The position numbers and the translations under genes are program-made. Below the pieces are notes generated by a model. That model saw nothing but the letters and a program-made list of their open reading frames with translations, was not told the origin of the DNA and searched no databases. A stretch of 64,000 nt of DNA, taken from contig NZ_FOAB01000002.1 in NCBI RefSeq assembly GCF_900109375.1, forward strand, positions 248,001 through 312,000, read 5' to 3'. This document shows, piece by piece, positions 18,451 through 26,537 of this stretch. How positions within the stretch are numbered: the first letter of the stretch is position 1; each line of letters opens with the position of its first letter. This DNA comes from Aquimarina amphilecti. GTDB taxonomy: Bacteria > Bacteroidota > Bacteroidia > Flavobacteriales > Flavobacteriaceae.

Positions 18451-18972
18451 TTACTCTTTAGGAGTAGCTTCACCATTAAGTTCCTCTATAATTTTATCTG
18501 TTAGATTTAACTCCTCTTTAGCATAAAAAATATTCTTAACTTCTGTTTCTCCATAGATATATGTATATCCATTCTTCTTTCCATAATCCTTTATAAAACC
18601 TTCTACTTTTGCAATAATAGAATCAATTTCAACTTGGCTACCTTGTTGAATCTCTTGCATTCTTGTCTGCTGCTCTCTTTGTAAACCTTGTTGCTTAACC
18701 ATTAATTCTTGTTCCTTCTTTTCTCTATTAGACTGAGACATAGATTTCATAATATTTTGATATCCTTGTACCTCTATCTGAAATTGCTTAGCCTTCTCTT
18801 CTAATTCTGCACGTACCTCATTGTTTTTTTTCGTCCACTTTTCCTTAGCAGTTTTCATCTCATTAAAATCAGATACTACTTTTGTGTTATTTACATAACC
18901 AGTTTTTTCAATTTGTTGATTGCAAGAAGTCATTGTTATTACGGCAATAGCAATCCATATAAAATTTCTCAT
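18451..18972 (-). CDS. OmpH/Skp-like periplasmic chaperone lipoprotein
   Basis: The protein has 173 aa. It begins with a lipoprotein signal (MRNFIWIAIAVITMTSC), then a KTGYVNNTKVVSDFNEMK strand and a long charged helical hairpin (about residues 45-125), and ends with a small folded tail (KKNGYTYIYGETEVKNIFYA). This is the layout of the OmpH/Skp family, which shields unfolded outer-membrane proteins in the periplasm. A lipid anchor is not typical of E. coli Skp. It is the last gene of the mnmG-side minus-strand cluster, 229 bp after the methyltransferase, and probably has its own promoter: a TATTTTTG -7 box lies at 18995-19002. The family call is good; chaperone activity is inferred. Confidence 0.8.
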   Translation of the reverse strand: MRNFIWIAIAVITMTSCNQQIEKTGYVNNTKVVSDFNEMKTAKEKWTKKNNEVRAELEEKAKQFQIEVQGYQNIMKSMSQSNREKKEQELMVKQQGLQREQQTRMQEIQQGSQVEIDSIIAKVEGFIKDYGKKNGYTYIYGETEVKNIFYAKEELNLTDKIIEELNGEATPKE

Positions 18973-18994
18973 TATTTTAAAATTTAGTTCTGCG

Positions 18995-19002
18995 CAAAAA
19001 TA
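18995..19002 (-). promoter_or_regulatory. Candidate -7 promoter box for the OmpH-like gene
   Basis: On the minus strand this reads TATTTTTG, a perfect match to the Bacteroidota -7 element TAnnTTTG, 22 bp before the ATG. No TTG at -33 is visible at the usual spacing. Confidence 0.45.
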
Positions 19003-19201
19003 TCAAAGTTCATTTGATGTTATACCTAATAGTACATCAAATTAATTACGTATAAGAAAAAACAATAGTAAAAGCACTTGCTATTACAAAAATCAATAAT
19101 TTTTAATTAAAAACTAAAGGTTCTAAGAGGTTTTTAAAAAAAAGCAAGGTAATTGAGCATAAAATCATTAGAAAACCTTTAAAACTTCTTAAAAAAAGAA
19201 A

Positions 19202-20050
19202 TCATGAGTTTTTTAAGATATAAATATGTGATGAATATTCTTTTGATTGCTTTGCTTTAAAATTAGAAATAAAACCAATCCAAACAGCTCTTATGTAATT
19301 CATTGTTCCATTCTTATATTTCTCTGATAACAATGCGACATAAAAAGAATCAAAAATCAGAGGTAATGTTTTTTCTAAATAAATATCTTCTTTTGCAAAT
19401 AGTGCTTTTATTGAATTTTTAGAAAAATGCCATAAATGTCTTGGCACATCATATGCAGCCCAATATGAATTATAATATTCTGCATCGAATGATTTAAAAT
19501 TAGGAACTGCTATAACAACATAACCCCCCGGTTTTACCAAACGTTTCAATTCTTTAATCTGATCAGTTAAATCCGGAACATGTTCTAGTACATGCCACAT
19601 AGTAATAACATCATATTCGTGAGAAGGTAAATCGGCTGTGTCAGATTCTAAAAGAATTCCTTTTTCTTTGGCCAATTCTTTAGCCTGTACACTTGGTTCT
19701 ACTCCTTTTACTTTCCAATATTTTAGATCAGCCTGAATTAAAAAATCCCCTGTACCCGCTCCTATATCCAAAAGCGATCCTGAACCTTTATTCAAAGTAG
19801 ATATAAGTTTTACTTTTTTATTAAGTGAATACTTCTTAATATAATGATAGAGTTTCTCAAAAACACTTCTTTTGGAATCTGTATGAGAAATATAATCTTC
19901 GCTTTCATAATATTTACCTAGATTTTCATTAGCTGGTTTAGGTAACGTTACTAACATATCTAGGTCTTTATCTTTATATAATTTAAAACTCTCCCCAGAA
20001 ACCGTAAAATCCTCGCACTTTATATAAAAATCTAATTCTTCTTTATTCAT
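19202..20050 (-). CDS. Class I SAM-dependent methyltransferase
   Basis: The protein has 282 aa. The SAM-binding motif I is LLDIGAGTGDF near residue 93, followed by the acidic loop GVEPS and the post-motif region DVITMWHVLEHVPDL near 146, then LVKPGGYVVIAVPN. This is the Methyltransf_23/11 pattern. The Cys-free N-terminus (IKCEDFTVSGESFKLYKD) and the segment WAAYDVPRHLWHFS resemble methyltransferases that act on glycans or small molecules, but the substrate cannot be read from sequence. It lies 163 bp downstream of the small membrane protein gene in the mnmG cluster and is transcribed the same way. No truncation is seen. Confidence 0.85.
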   Translation of the reverse strand: MNKEELDFYIKCEDFTVSGESFKLYKDKDLDMLVTLPKPANENLGKYYESEDYISHTDSKRSVFEKLYHYIKKYSLNKKVKLISTLNKGSGSLLDIGAGTGDFLIQADLKYWKVKGVEPSVQAKELAKEKGILLESDTADLPSHEYDVITMWHVLEHVPDLTDQIKELKRLVKPGGYVVIAVPNFKSFDAEYYNSYWAAYDVPRHLWHFSKNSIKALFAKEDIYLEKTLPLIFDSFYVALLSEKYKNGTMNYIRAVWIGFISNFKAKQSKEYSSHIYILKNS

Positions 20051-20199
20051 TTTAAAAATTAAAAACGATTCCTGTTTTATAAAACATTAATATCTTTTAG
20101 ATGTAATACCAAATCCAAACAAACATCTTTGGTTAATTTTTCTATCAAACACAAAACGATCACATCTCTTAAACTAATCTATAAACAAAAAAACAAAAA

Positions 20200-20215
20200 T
20201 GTTCCACGTGGAACT
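20200..20215. promoter_or_regulatory. parS-like ParB binding site 1
   Basis: Reads TGTTCCACGTGGAACT, matching 15 of 16 positions of the bacterial parS consensus TGTTnCACGTGnAACA. It overlaps the stop codon of the small membrane-protein gene. Confidence 0.75.
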
Positions 20216-20693
20216 ATAATTTCGTAGCGTCATAAATTTCTACATCTAACAACTCACTAAGCGAATTAGCTATACTAAAAGCATTCTTATATTTATTCGT
20301 CTTATATACTGTTACTTTCCTGTTATCTGTAAAAAAACGTACTGCAAACTTTTCATGCCTTTCTTTAGTACCTATTCCACTAACCGCTCCCCATTCATTA
20401 CTTACACTAAAAGAACCCGAATAAACAGAAACATAATTAGGGAATTCTAATTCCAAATTAATTTCAAACAAAACAATACCGAATACCGAAAATAATTTTT
20501 GATTAATAAAATTTTTATTAATCTTATACGAAACCGAAAAGCCAAAAACCAATAAAGCTCCAATTAAAAACAGTACTCTTACTTGCAAAGGTTCTGATGT
20601 TAAAAAAAGCCCCGCAATAGAAACAACCAAAACTATCGTAGTCAAAATCCTTGCCTTTAATGCTCTTTCCTGTTTACAGATTACACTTTCCAT
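20214..20693 (-). CDS. Conserved hypothetical membrane protein
   Basis: The protein has 159 aa. Two hydrophobic segments (about 14-32 ILTTIVLVVSIAGLFLTS and 36-53 VRVLFLIGALLVFGFSV) form a membrane hairpin. A soluble C-terminal part follows that contains VYSGSFSVSNEWGAVSGIG and RFFTDNRKVTVYKTN. I do not recognise a named domain. The ATG overlaps the mnmG stop codon (TAATG), so the two genes are translationally coupled. The gene ends in parS-like site 1. A link to MnmG function is possible from coupling alone but not demonstrated. Confidence 0.8.
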   Translation of the reverse strand: MESVICKQERALKARILTTIVLVVSIAGLFLTSEPLQVRVLFLIGALLVFGFSVSYKINKNFINQKLFSVFGIVLFEINLELEFPNYVSVYSGSFSVSNEWGAVSGIGTKERHEKFAVRFFTDNRKVTVYKTNKYKNAFSIANSLSELLDVEIYDATKL

Positions 20694-22564
20694 TACCTAC
20701 CCATATATACTAACAAAACCGAAATATCACTTGGAGAAACTCCACTAATTCTGGATGCTTGAGAAATAGTAGCTGGTCTTATTTTACTCATCTTCTCACA
20801 AGCCTCATAAGAAAGAGATTTTAACTTCGTATAATCAAAATCCTCAGGTATTTTAACATTTTCCAAACGATTCAGTTTATCAGCATTATTTTTTTCCTTC
20901 TCTATATATCCAGAATACTTTACTTGGATTTCAGTTTGTTCTAAAACTTCTTTATCCAAATTGTTTTCCTCAATATATTCAGATACTTTACTCAAACGTT
21001 TCATATCTTCCAAAGTAATCTGAGGTCGTGCAAAAATTTTAAACATCTTACCACTTTGATTGATCTCGGAAGAATTTTTTTCCTTTAAAACTGGATTTGC
21101 CTCATCTGGAGTAACACTAGTGTCTTTAAAGAACTGAACAAAATTCGTTGCTTCTTTTTCCTTCTTTTCCATCCTTCTCAATCTATCATCAGTTGCTAGT
21201 CCAATCTTATGAGATATTGGCGTTAATCTAAAATCCGCATTATCCTGTCTTAACAGTGTCCTATATTCCGCTCTAGACGTAAACATACGATAAGGTTCTT
21301 CAGTACCTTTCGTAATTAAATCATCAATTAAAACACCTATATAAGCCTCACTTCTTTTTAACGTAAACTCTTCCTCTTCCTTTACTTTAAGTGCGGCATT
21401 TATGCCCGCCATCAACCCTTGAGAGGCTGCTTCTTCATATCCCGTAGTTCCATTAATCTGTCCAGCAAAAAACAATCCAGAAACTAATTTAGTCTCTAAT
21501 GTATGTGTTAATTGTGTTGGTGGGAAGTAATCATATTCTATTGCATAACCAGGTCTAAAAAACTTTACATTCTCAAAACCAACCACAGATCTTAATGCCT
21601 TAAACTGGACATCTTCTGGTAACGAAGTAGAAAAACCATTTACGTAAACCTCGACAGTATTCCAACCCTCTGGCTCTATAAACATTTGATGTCTTTCCTT
21701 ATCGGCAAATCTATTTATCTTATCCTCTATAGAAGGACAATATCTGGGTCCTATACTTTTTATCCTACCATTAAACATTGGCGAGCGATCAAAGCCTTCT
21801 CTTAATAAATCATGTACTTCTGCAGAAGTATATGTCATATAACACGATCTTTGATTAACTAAAGGTTTTGATAAATCCGAATAACTAAACTTTTCAGGAT
21901 TATCATCACCCGGCTGTTCGGTCATTTTAGAATAATCTAAAGATCTTCCATCCACCCTAGGAGGAGTACCCGTTTTCATTCTTCCTGAATCAAATCCCAA
22001 ATCTACTAGTTGTTCCGTTATACCAGTAGCCGCTCTTTCACCCGCTCTACCTCCGCCAAATTGTTTTTCTCCAATATGAATTAACCCATTTAAAAAAGTC
22101 CCATTGGTCAACACAACCGTCTTAGCTTTAACTTCAATTCCCAAAGAAGTTCTTACACCTGTTATCCTATCATTTTCTACAATAAGACCACTTACCATAT
22201 CCTGATAGAAATCTAAATTATGAGTTTGTTCTAAAAGTAACCTCCACTCCTCTGCAAACCTCATACGATCACTCTGAACTCTTGGACTCCACATCGCAGG
22301 ACCTTTAGATTTGTTCAACATTTTAAACTGAATAGCAGTTCTATCACTTATAATACCACTATATCCACCAATAGCATCAATCTCTCTAACGATCTGTCCT
22401 TTTGCAATACCTCCCATCGCAGGATTGCAACTCATTTGAGCTATGTTTTGCAAATTCATTGTAATCAACAATGTGCTACAACCTAAATTTGCGGCTGACG
22501 CCGCAGCTTCACTTCCAGCGTGTCCAGCTCCAACCACTACTACATCATACTCTTTATCAAACAT
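20693..22564 (-). CDS. mnmG: tRNA uridine-5-carboxymethylaminomethyl modification enzyme MnmG (GidA)
   Basis: The protein has 623 aa, the normal family length. The N-terminus has the FAD-binding Rossmann motif VVVGAGHAGSEAA (about 9-21) and the conserved CNPAMGGIAKGQ. RYCPSIEDK (near 277), the GQINGTTGYEEAASQGL segment and the C-terminal helical tRNA-binding part (SYEACEKMSKIRPATISQASRISGVSPSDI) follow. With MnmE it makes cmnm5/nm5 at U34 of certain tRNAs. mnmG is often near the replication origin in bacteria, which fits the parS-like sites around it. Between ybeY and this gene are 84 bp holding two parS-like sites. It is followed by an overlapping small membrane-protein gene. Confidence 0.98.
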   Translation of the reverse strand: MFDKEYDVVVVGAGHAGSEAAASAANLGCSTLLITMNLQNIAQMSCNPAMGGIAKGQIVREIDAIGGYSGIISDRTAIQFKMLNKSKGPAMWSPRVQSDRMRFAEEWRLLLEQTHNLDFYQDMVSGLIVENDRITGVRTSLGIEVKAKTVVLTNGTFLNGLIHIGEKQFGGGRAGERAATGITEQLVDLGFDSGRMKTGTPPRVDGRSLDYSKMTEQPGDDNPEKFSYSDLSKPLVNQRSCYMTYTSAEVHDLLREGFDRSPMFNGRIKSIGPRYCPSIEDKINRFADKERHQMFIEPEGWNTVEVYVNGFSTSLPEDVQFKALRSVVGFENVKFFRPGYAIEYDYFPPTQLTHTLETKLVSGLFFAGQINGTTGYEEAASQGLMAGINAALKVKEEEEFTLKRSEAYIGVLIDDLITKGTEEPYRMFTSRAEYRTLLRQDNADFRLTPISHKIGLATDDRLRRMEKKEKEATNFVQFFKDTSVTPDEANPVLKEKNSSEINQSGKMFKIFARPQITLEDMKRLSKVSEYIEENNLDKEVLEQTEIQVKYSGYIEKEKNNADKLNRLENVKIPEDFDYTKLKSLSYEACEKMSKIRPATISQASRISGVSPSDISVLLVYMGR

Positions 22565-22576
22565 AATATTCCTATT

Positions 22577-22592
22577 TGTTCCACGTGGAACA
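22577..22592. promoter_or_regulatory. parS-like ParB binding site 2
   Basis: TGTTCCACGTGGAACA is a perfect 16-bp palindrome and fits the parS consensus TGTTnCACGTGnAACA at every position. It lies 12 bp upstream of the mnmG start codon. Confidence 0.85.
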
Positions 22593-22617
22593 CTTACATG
22601 TTATACTCTTAAAAAAA

Positions 22618-22633
22618 TGTTCCACGTGGAACA
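22618..22633. promoter_or_regulatory. parS-like ParB binding site 3
   Basis: A second perfect TGTTCCACGTGGAACA, 41 bp from site 2, in the ybeY-mnmG gap. Confidence 0.85.
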
Positions 22634-22638
22634 TTAAT

Positions 22639-22688
22639 AAACGAAAAATTAGGGATGTTCCACGTGGAACATCCCTAATTTTTCGTTT
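22639..22688. repeat. Perfect 50-bp palindrome with parS at its centre
   Basis: The two 25-bp arms are exact reverse complements (outer arm AACGAAAAATTAGGGA). The centre is a perfect parS-like 16-mer at 22656-22671. The palindrome includes the last codons and stop of ybeY. On the minus strand the RNA would fold into a long hairpin, so it may also act as a terminator or attenuator before mnmG. Confidence 0.85.
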
Positions 22689-23071
22689 TCCTTTTGTCTC
22701 ATAAGAAGACTTTCCTCCTCCGTTTTATCTTTATACCCACAGAAGTGCAATACCCCATGAGCAATTACTCTTCTAATTTCTTCCTCTATTTCAACCTCAA
22801 AAACTCCAGCATTTTCTATTACCCTTTCTATAGAAATAAAAATATCTCCAGCCACTATATTTCCTAACCCATTACTAAAACCTATAATATCTGTATAAGT
22901 GTCATGGTTCAAAAACTTCCGGTTAATTCTTAGTAAATATTCATCTTTACAAAAAATATAATTAATATCACCCTTCTTCTTATCCTCTGAAGAGATAACA
23001 TTACTTAACCATGCAATCGTAGAAAGTTCATCAATATCAACCTCTACTTCTTCATAAAAAAAATTAATCAT
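22649..23071 (-). CDS. ybeY: Endoribonuclease YbeY (rRNA maturation)
   Basis: The protein has 140 aa. The UPF0054 signature RVIAHGVLHFCGYKDKT lies at 101-117, with metal-binding His105 and His109. The third position of the usual HxxxHxxxxxH motif is Asp115 (KD in place of DH). YbeY acts in 16S rRNA 3' maturation and 70S quality control. It overlaps the upstream DUF4175 gene by 8 bp, so the two are coupled. The final codons (MFHVEHP, stop) are encoded by the parS-like palindrome, so a DNA-partition signal has become the protein's C-terminus. Confidence 0.93.
   Translation of the reverse strand: MINFFYEEVEVDIDELSTIAWLSNVISSEDKKKGDINYIFCKDEYLLRINRKFLNHDTYTDIIGFSNGLGNIVAGDIFISIERVIENAGVFEVEIEEEIRRVIAHGVLHFCGYKDKTEEESLLMRQKENEKLGMFHVEHP
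22656..22671. promoter_or_regulatory. parS-like ParB binding site 4 (inside ybeY)
   Basis: Perfect TGTTCCACGTGGAACA. Read in the ybeY frame it gives the Met-Phe-His-Val-Glu-His end of the protein. Confidence 0.85.
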
Positions 23072-26000
23072 TTTCCTTTTTAAAATATTCCTTCACTTTA
23101 CGCTTGTAATTCTGCCGCAAAGGTAATACTTGTCTGTTTAATATCTCAGTTGTATTAAAATATTGTTTAGCCTTCAAAATCTGTTCCTCATTATTATTGC
23201 GAAACAACTTATTATTACTCTTACTTTCTCTTTTCTCTTCTTCTCCTTGTTCTATAGTAGCATCATCCAATTTTAATAACTCATGTTTGAGATCCATCAT
23301 TTTACTTAAAGTATTATTATCAAAACCCTTCTCCAACAAATCACTTTCTATCTGTTCCATTTTTTTAAGAAGATCACTGCCATTCCCATTTCCAATTCCT
23401 TCCTTTTTTAACTTATCCTGTAGCGCATTTCTTAATTTCTGTTGTTGTTTATATATTTCATAAAGCTCCCCATTCATGTCCTCTTTTTGCATTTCAGATT
23501 CTCCCTCTCCGTTCTTTCCGTCTTTCCCATCTTTACCCTTCTTATCTCCTCCTTTTCCTTTACCACCTTCACCATTCTCACCTGACGAACCACTATTAGA
23601 ATCCCCCTTTTCTTGACCTTCTTTCTTTCCTTTTCCTTTCTCTGCTCCTTCTTTCATTTTTTCATTTAATTCCTCTTGTTTTTTTATAATATCAGGCAAT
23701 TGAAAACCTTGAGATTTACTACCGCTTTTGCCCTTACCGGAAGCTGACATACTATTCTGCATCTGATCCAAAATAATACTTAAAAAATATGCGAGATCAT
23801 TCGAGCCTGTTACAGAATACTGCTGATTCGCTGTTCCCTGTATCACCTGATTCTCTGCCAAACGTTCCAATGATTTATCTATATTAAATTCTATATCTGT
23901 TAACTTCCCCGTTACCTCATCAGATATTTTAGGTCTACGTAACGCCAATGCATATAAACTATCATCTATATGAATAAAATTTTCTCTGAGAACACTTTGC
24001 TTTTTTAACTTGGTAGAATACGTAGGATTATCTATATCTATACCCTTAAAACCCTTCATCAGTTTTTCTTGCTCAATAGAAAAATCAACCAAATTGTCCA
24101 ATATTTGTCTCAACATTTCCATGTCCTCTTGCTCTTGTTCTCCACCTCCCATTTGCATTTGCATCTGCATTCCACTACTCATCTGTTTCATTTTCTCAGC
24201 AGCGCTTTTTTGATTTTTCTTAGCGTCCGATTTATTGTCCTTTTCTAAATTATCACTAGCCTTTTCCTGCTCCTTAGAAATCTCCTCCTCATCTTTTTTA
24301 TCCTGATCTAAATTCATTGGCTTCTTAAGATCTTTATTATCTTTTCTTAAATCATCCATTTCCTTTTTAAACTCATCGAATTCTTTGTTTAACTCATCTT
24401 GCTTTTCTTTGGTATTACTATCTTCTTTTTTAGATAACTCTTCCTGTTCTTTAGACATCTCATCCAACTTGCTTGCCAACTTTTCATGTTTCTCTATAAC
24501 ATAATATCTCTTAGTCAACTCCAATAATTGCTCTAAGTTTTTCTTTAAATTCTTATTCTCTTTTGCAAGCTCCTCTAATTTTTCAGTTAACTCTTCCTTC
24601 TGCAATTTCTCAGCTATCTTATTTATCTCATCTAACAGTTTTTCGTTTTTCTTTAGCTTCTCCTCATTTCTCTCCAGCATTTCCTTTAGCGCATCTTTAA
24701 AAGGTTCTTCCTCTTTTTTATCCTCTATACTTTCTAAATTATCTTTCAATTTCTTTGAGAAGTTTTGCATCATTTTTTCCTGTTCCTTCTGTCGTTTCAA
24801 ATAATCTTCTAACTTCTTTTTATCATTGTAATCTAATTGCTTCTTCTCCTTTTGAAGCTTACTAATACTTTTTAAATCCTGCTCCTGTGACTTGAATTTT
24901 TTTAATGATTTGTTTAAACCCGAAATAGCCTTGCTTTGTTCATTTAATTTTTTCTCTTCTTCCTCACTTTTAGTTAATTTTCTATAACTAAAAACTTGAC
25001 TTCGTGTACTCTTATTACTATTAACAGCATCATTGTCAAACACCTCAAAATAAAACTCATAATTAACACCATCCTTAAGTCCTAAATTTCCAGGAAAAGC
25101 ATAAATAAATTCATCAAAACTTGACGAATTAATAGCTATACTCTCAGACTGTTTATTTAATTCATCCTCACTATTATAGTACATCAATCGTAGTCCATTT
25201 AAACCATAGTCATCACTAACCCTACCAAAAAAATACATTGTACTATTATCTACCGTATCTTTTTCAGTTGTCAAATTAATCTCAGGATATTGATCCTTTA
25301 TAACATTAATATTAAAAGAAAGATTGTCATAGTCCTGTACATTTTTATTAGAAGTTGTTATTCTATAATCCCAATCACTATATAAAACTTCGTTATAATT
25401 AAATTCGGATTTACTTTTTTCAAAAACACGTGTAGAATCCTTCATAACAAGGTTTACATTTTCGGTATTTCTAGTTCTAACTTTCCATTTCACCTTTGTC
25501 CCCTCAGGCACAACAGCATTTCCAGAACTTTTTAAAGATTCATCCTTTTTCTTTGTATATGCAGGATAATCAAGATCCATAACAAAATCTAATAATGTAG
25601 GCACTGGAACAACCTCTAATACATACTCCTTGGAGACAACTTCATTAGAAAACAAAACAAAATCGACTGACTTTTTTGGTTGTGCAAACGTATATTCATA
25701 AGCTCCCACACCTGTATTCTTTAAAAAATAAATCTCGTCATTATAACTAATTTGAACATCTTCTGGTAAAACGTCTCCTGTAGTTTTTACCTCCAAAATA
25801 AAATCTTTATTCTCCAGAGCATTAAGCGTATTGTTTACTATAAAGAACTGAAACGGGGCAGGTGGCTCATATGCCGTTTCATAATTAACAACACGTTTAT
25901 AACTTTCAGAAAACCAATCTTTACTATTGGATAAACTTACTAGTAAAAAAACCAAAACTGGAATTAAAGCATATTTCAAATACTTAGAATTTCTCTTAAA

Positions 26001-26435
26001 ATCAATCGCCAATTTAAAAGGTATTGGTTTTAATTCTACAGACTTCTGTTCTATACTAGCTAATAATAAGGCTGACGATGAACTATCATTTTGTAACTGT
26101 AATAAGTTTAATAATTTATCATTCACATTTGGAAAATGATCTCCAATAATTTTAGACGCATTCTCATAGTTAATTCCATTAGCTATTTTTAACAGCTTTG
26201 CTACCGGTATCGCAATGAACTTAATAAATAGGGAAATTTCCACTCCTATAAACAGCCAAAACAAAACAGTTCTCCAAGTACTATTTAACCAAAAAGCGTA
26301 TTCTATTAATAGCGTAACCAAAAAATACAACACACCAATTGCGAAAAATAATATAACTCCTTTTATCAATTCATTGATATAATATTTTCTTATAAACTGT
26401 TCTAATTTCTCCTTTATGAACTCAAAACTACCCAT
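23064..26435 (-). CDS. DUF4175-type large membrane protein with coiled coil
   Basis: The protein has 1123 aa. There are three hydrophobic segments near the N-terminus (about 24-45, 56-80 and 155-171). An extracytoplasmic beta-rich part (about 180-490) includes YPAYTKKKDE and FFGRVSDDYGLNGLRL. A long Lys/Glu-rich coiled coil covers about 500-760, a Met-rich patch GMQMQMQMGGGEQ follows, and a Gly/Lys/Glu low-complexity stretch lies near 920-1000. This matches the DUF4175 family, which is widespread in Bacteroidota and of unknown function. It overlaps ybeY by 8 bp and heads the ybeY-mnmG cluster. Its start at 26435 is 102 bp from the divergent AlkB-like gene. An envelope role is inferred from topology. 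Confidence 0.85.
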   Translation of the reverse strand: MGSFEFIKEKLEQFIRKYYINELIKGVILFFAIGVLYFLVTLLIEYAFWLNSTWRTVLFWLFIGVEISLFIKFIAIPVAKLLKIANGINYENASKIIGDHFPNVNDKLLNLLQLQNDSSSSALLLASIEQKSVELKPIPFKLAIDFKRNSKYLKYALIPVLVFLLVSLSNSKDWFSESYKRVVNYETAYEPPAPFQFFIVNNTLNALENKDFILEVKTTGDVLPEDVQISYNDEIYFLKNTGVGAYEYTFAQPKKSVDFVLFSNEVVSKEYVLEVVPVPTLLDFVMDLDYPAYTKKKDESLKSSGNAVVPEGTKVKWKVRTRNTENVNLVMKDSTRVFEKSKSEFNYNEVLYSDWDYRITTSNKNVQDYDNLSFNINVIKDQYPEINLTTEKDTVDNSTMYFFGRVSDDYGLNGLRLMYYNSEDELNKQSESIAINSSSFDEFIYAFPGNLGLKDGVNYEFYFEVFDNDAVNSNKSTRSQVFSYRKLTKSEEEEKKLNEQSKAISGLNKSLKKFKSQEQDLKSISKLQKEKKQLDYNDKKKLEDYLKRQKEQEKMMQNFSKKLKDNLESIEDKKEEEPFKDALKEMLERNEEKLKKNEKLLDEINKIAEKLQKEELTEKLEELAKENKNLKKNLEQLLELTKRYYVIEKHEKLASKLDEMSKEQEELSKKEDSNTKEKQDELNKEFDEFKKEMDDLRKDNKDLKKPMNLDQDKKDEEEISKEQEKASDNLEKDNKSDAKKNQKSAAEKMKQMSSGMQMQMQMGGGEQEQEDMEMLRQILDNLVDFSIEQEKLMKGFKGIDIDNPTYSTKLKKQSVLRENFIHIDDSLYALALRRPKISDEVTGKLTDIEFNIDKSLERLAENQVIQGTANQQYSVTGSNDLAYFLSIILDQMQNSMSASGKGKSGSKSQGFQLPDIIKKQEELNEKMKEGAEKGKGKKEGQEKGDSNSGSSGENGEGGKGKGGDKKGKDGKDGKNGEGESEMQKEDMNGELYEIYKQQQKLRNALQDKLKKEGIGNGNGSDLLKKMEQIESDLLEKGFDNNTLSKMMDLKHELLKLDDATIEQGEEEKRESKSNNKLFRNNNEEQILKAKQYFNTTEILNRQVLPLRQNYKRKVKEYFKKEND

Positions 26436-26537
26436 AGCGCTATCATTTTCTATTTCAGTAATCTATAAAACTACAACTTTATTTCTTATAGATTTGTTAT
26501 ATTTATTATAATTCAAACCCCTATCAAGTACGTTATT

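Noticed and set aside
22443..22637. Plus-strand frame ending in MFHVEH
   Set aside because: Antisense to the mnmG start region; the ending is simply the translation of a parS palindrome.
25424..25436. CACGTG in the DUF4175 gene as a parS site
   Set aside because: Flanks do not match TGTTn/nAACA; chance occurrence of the core hexamer.
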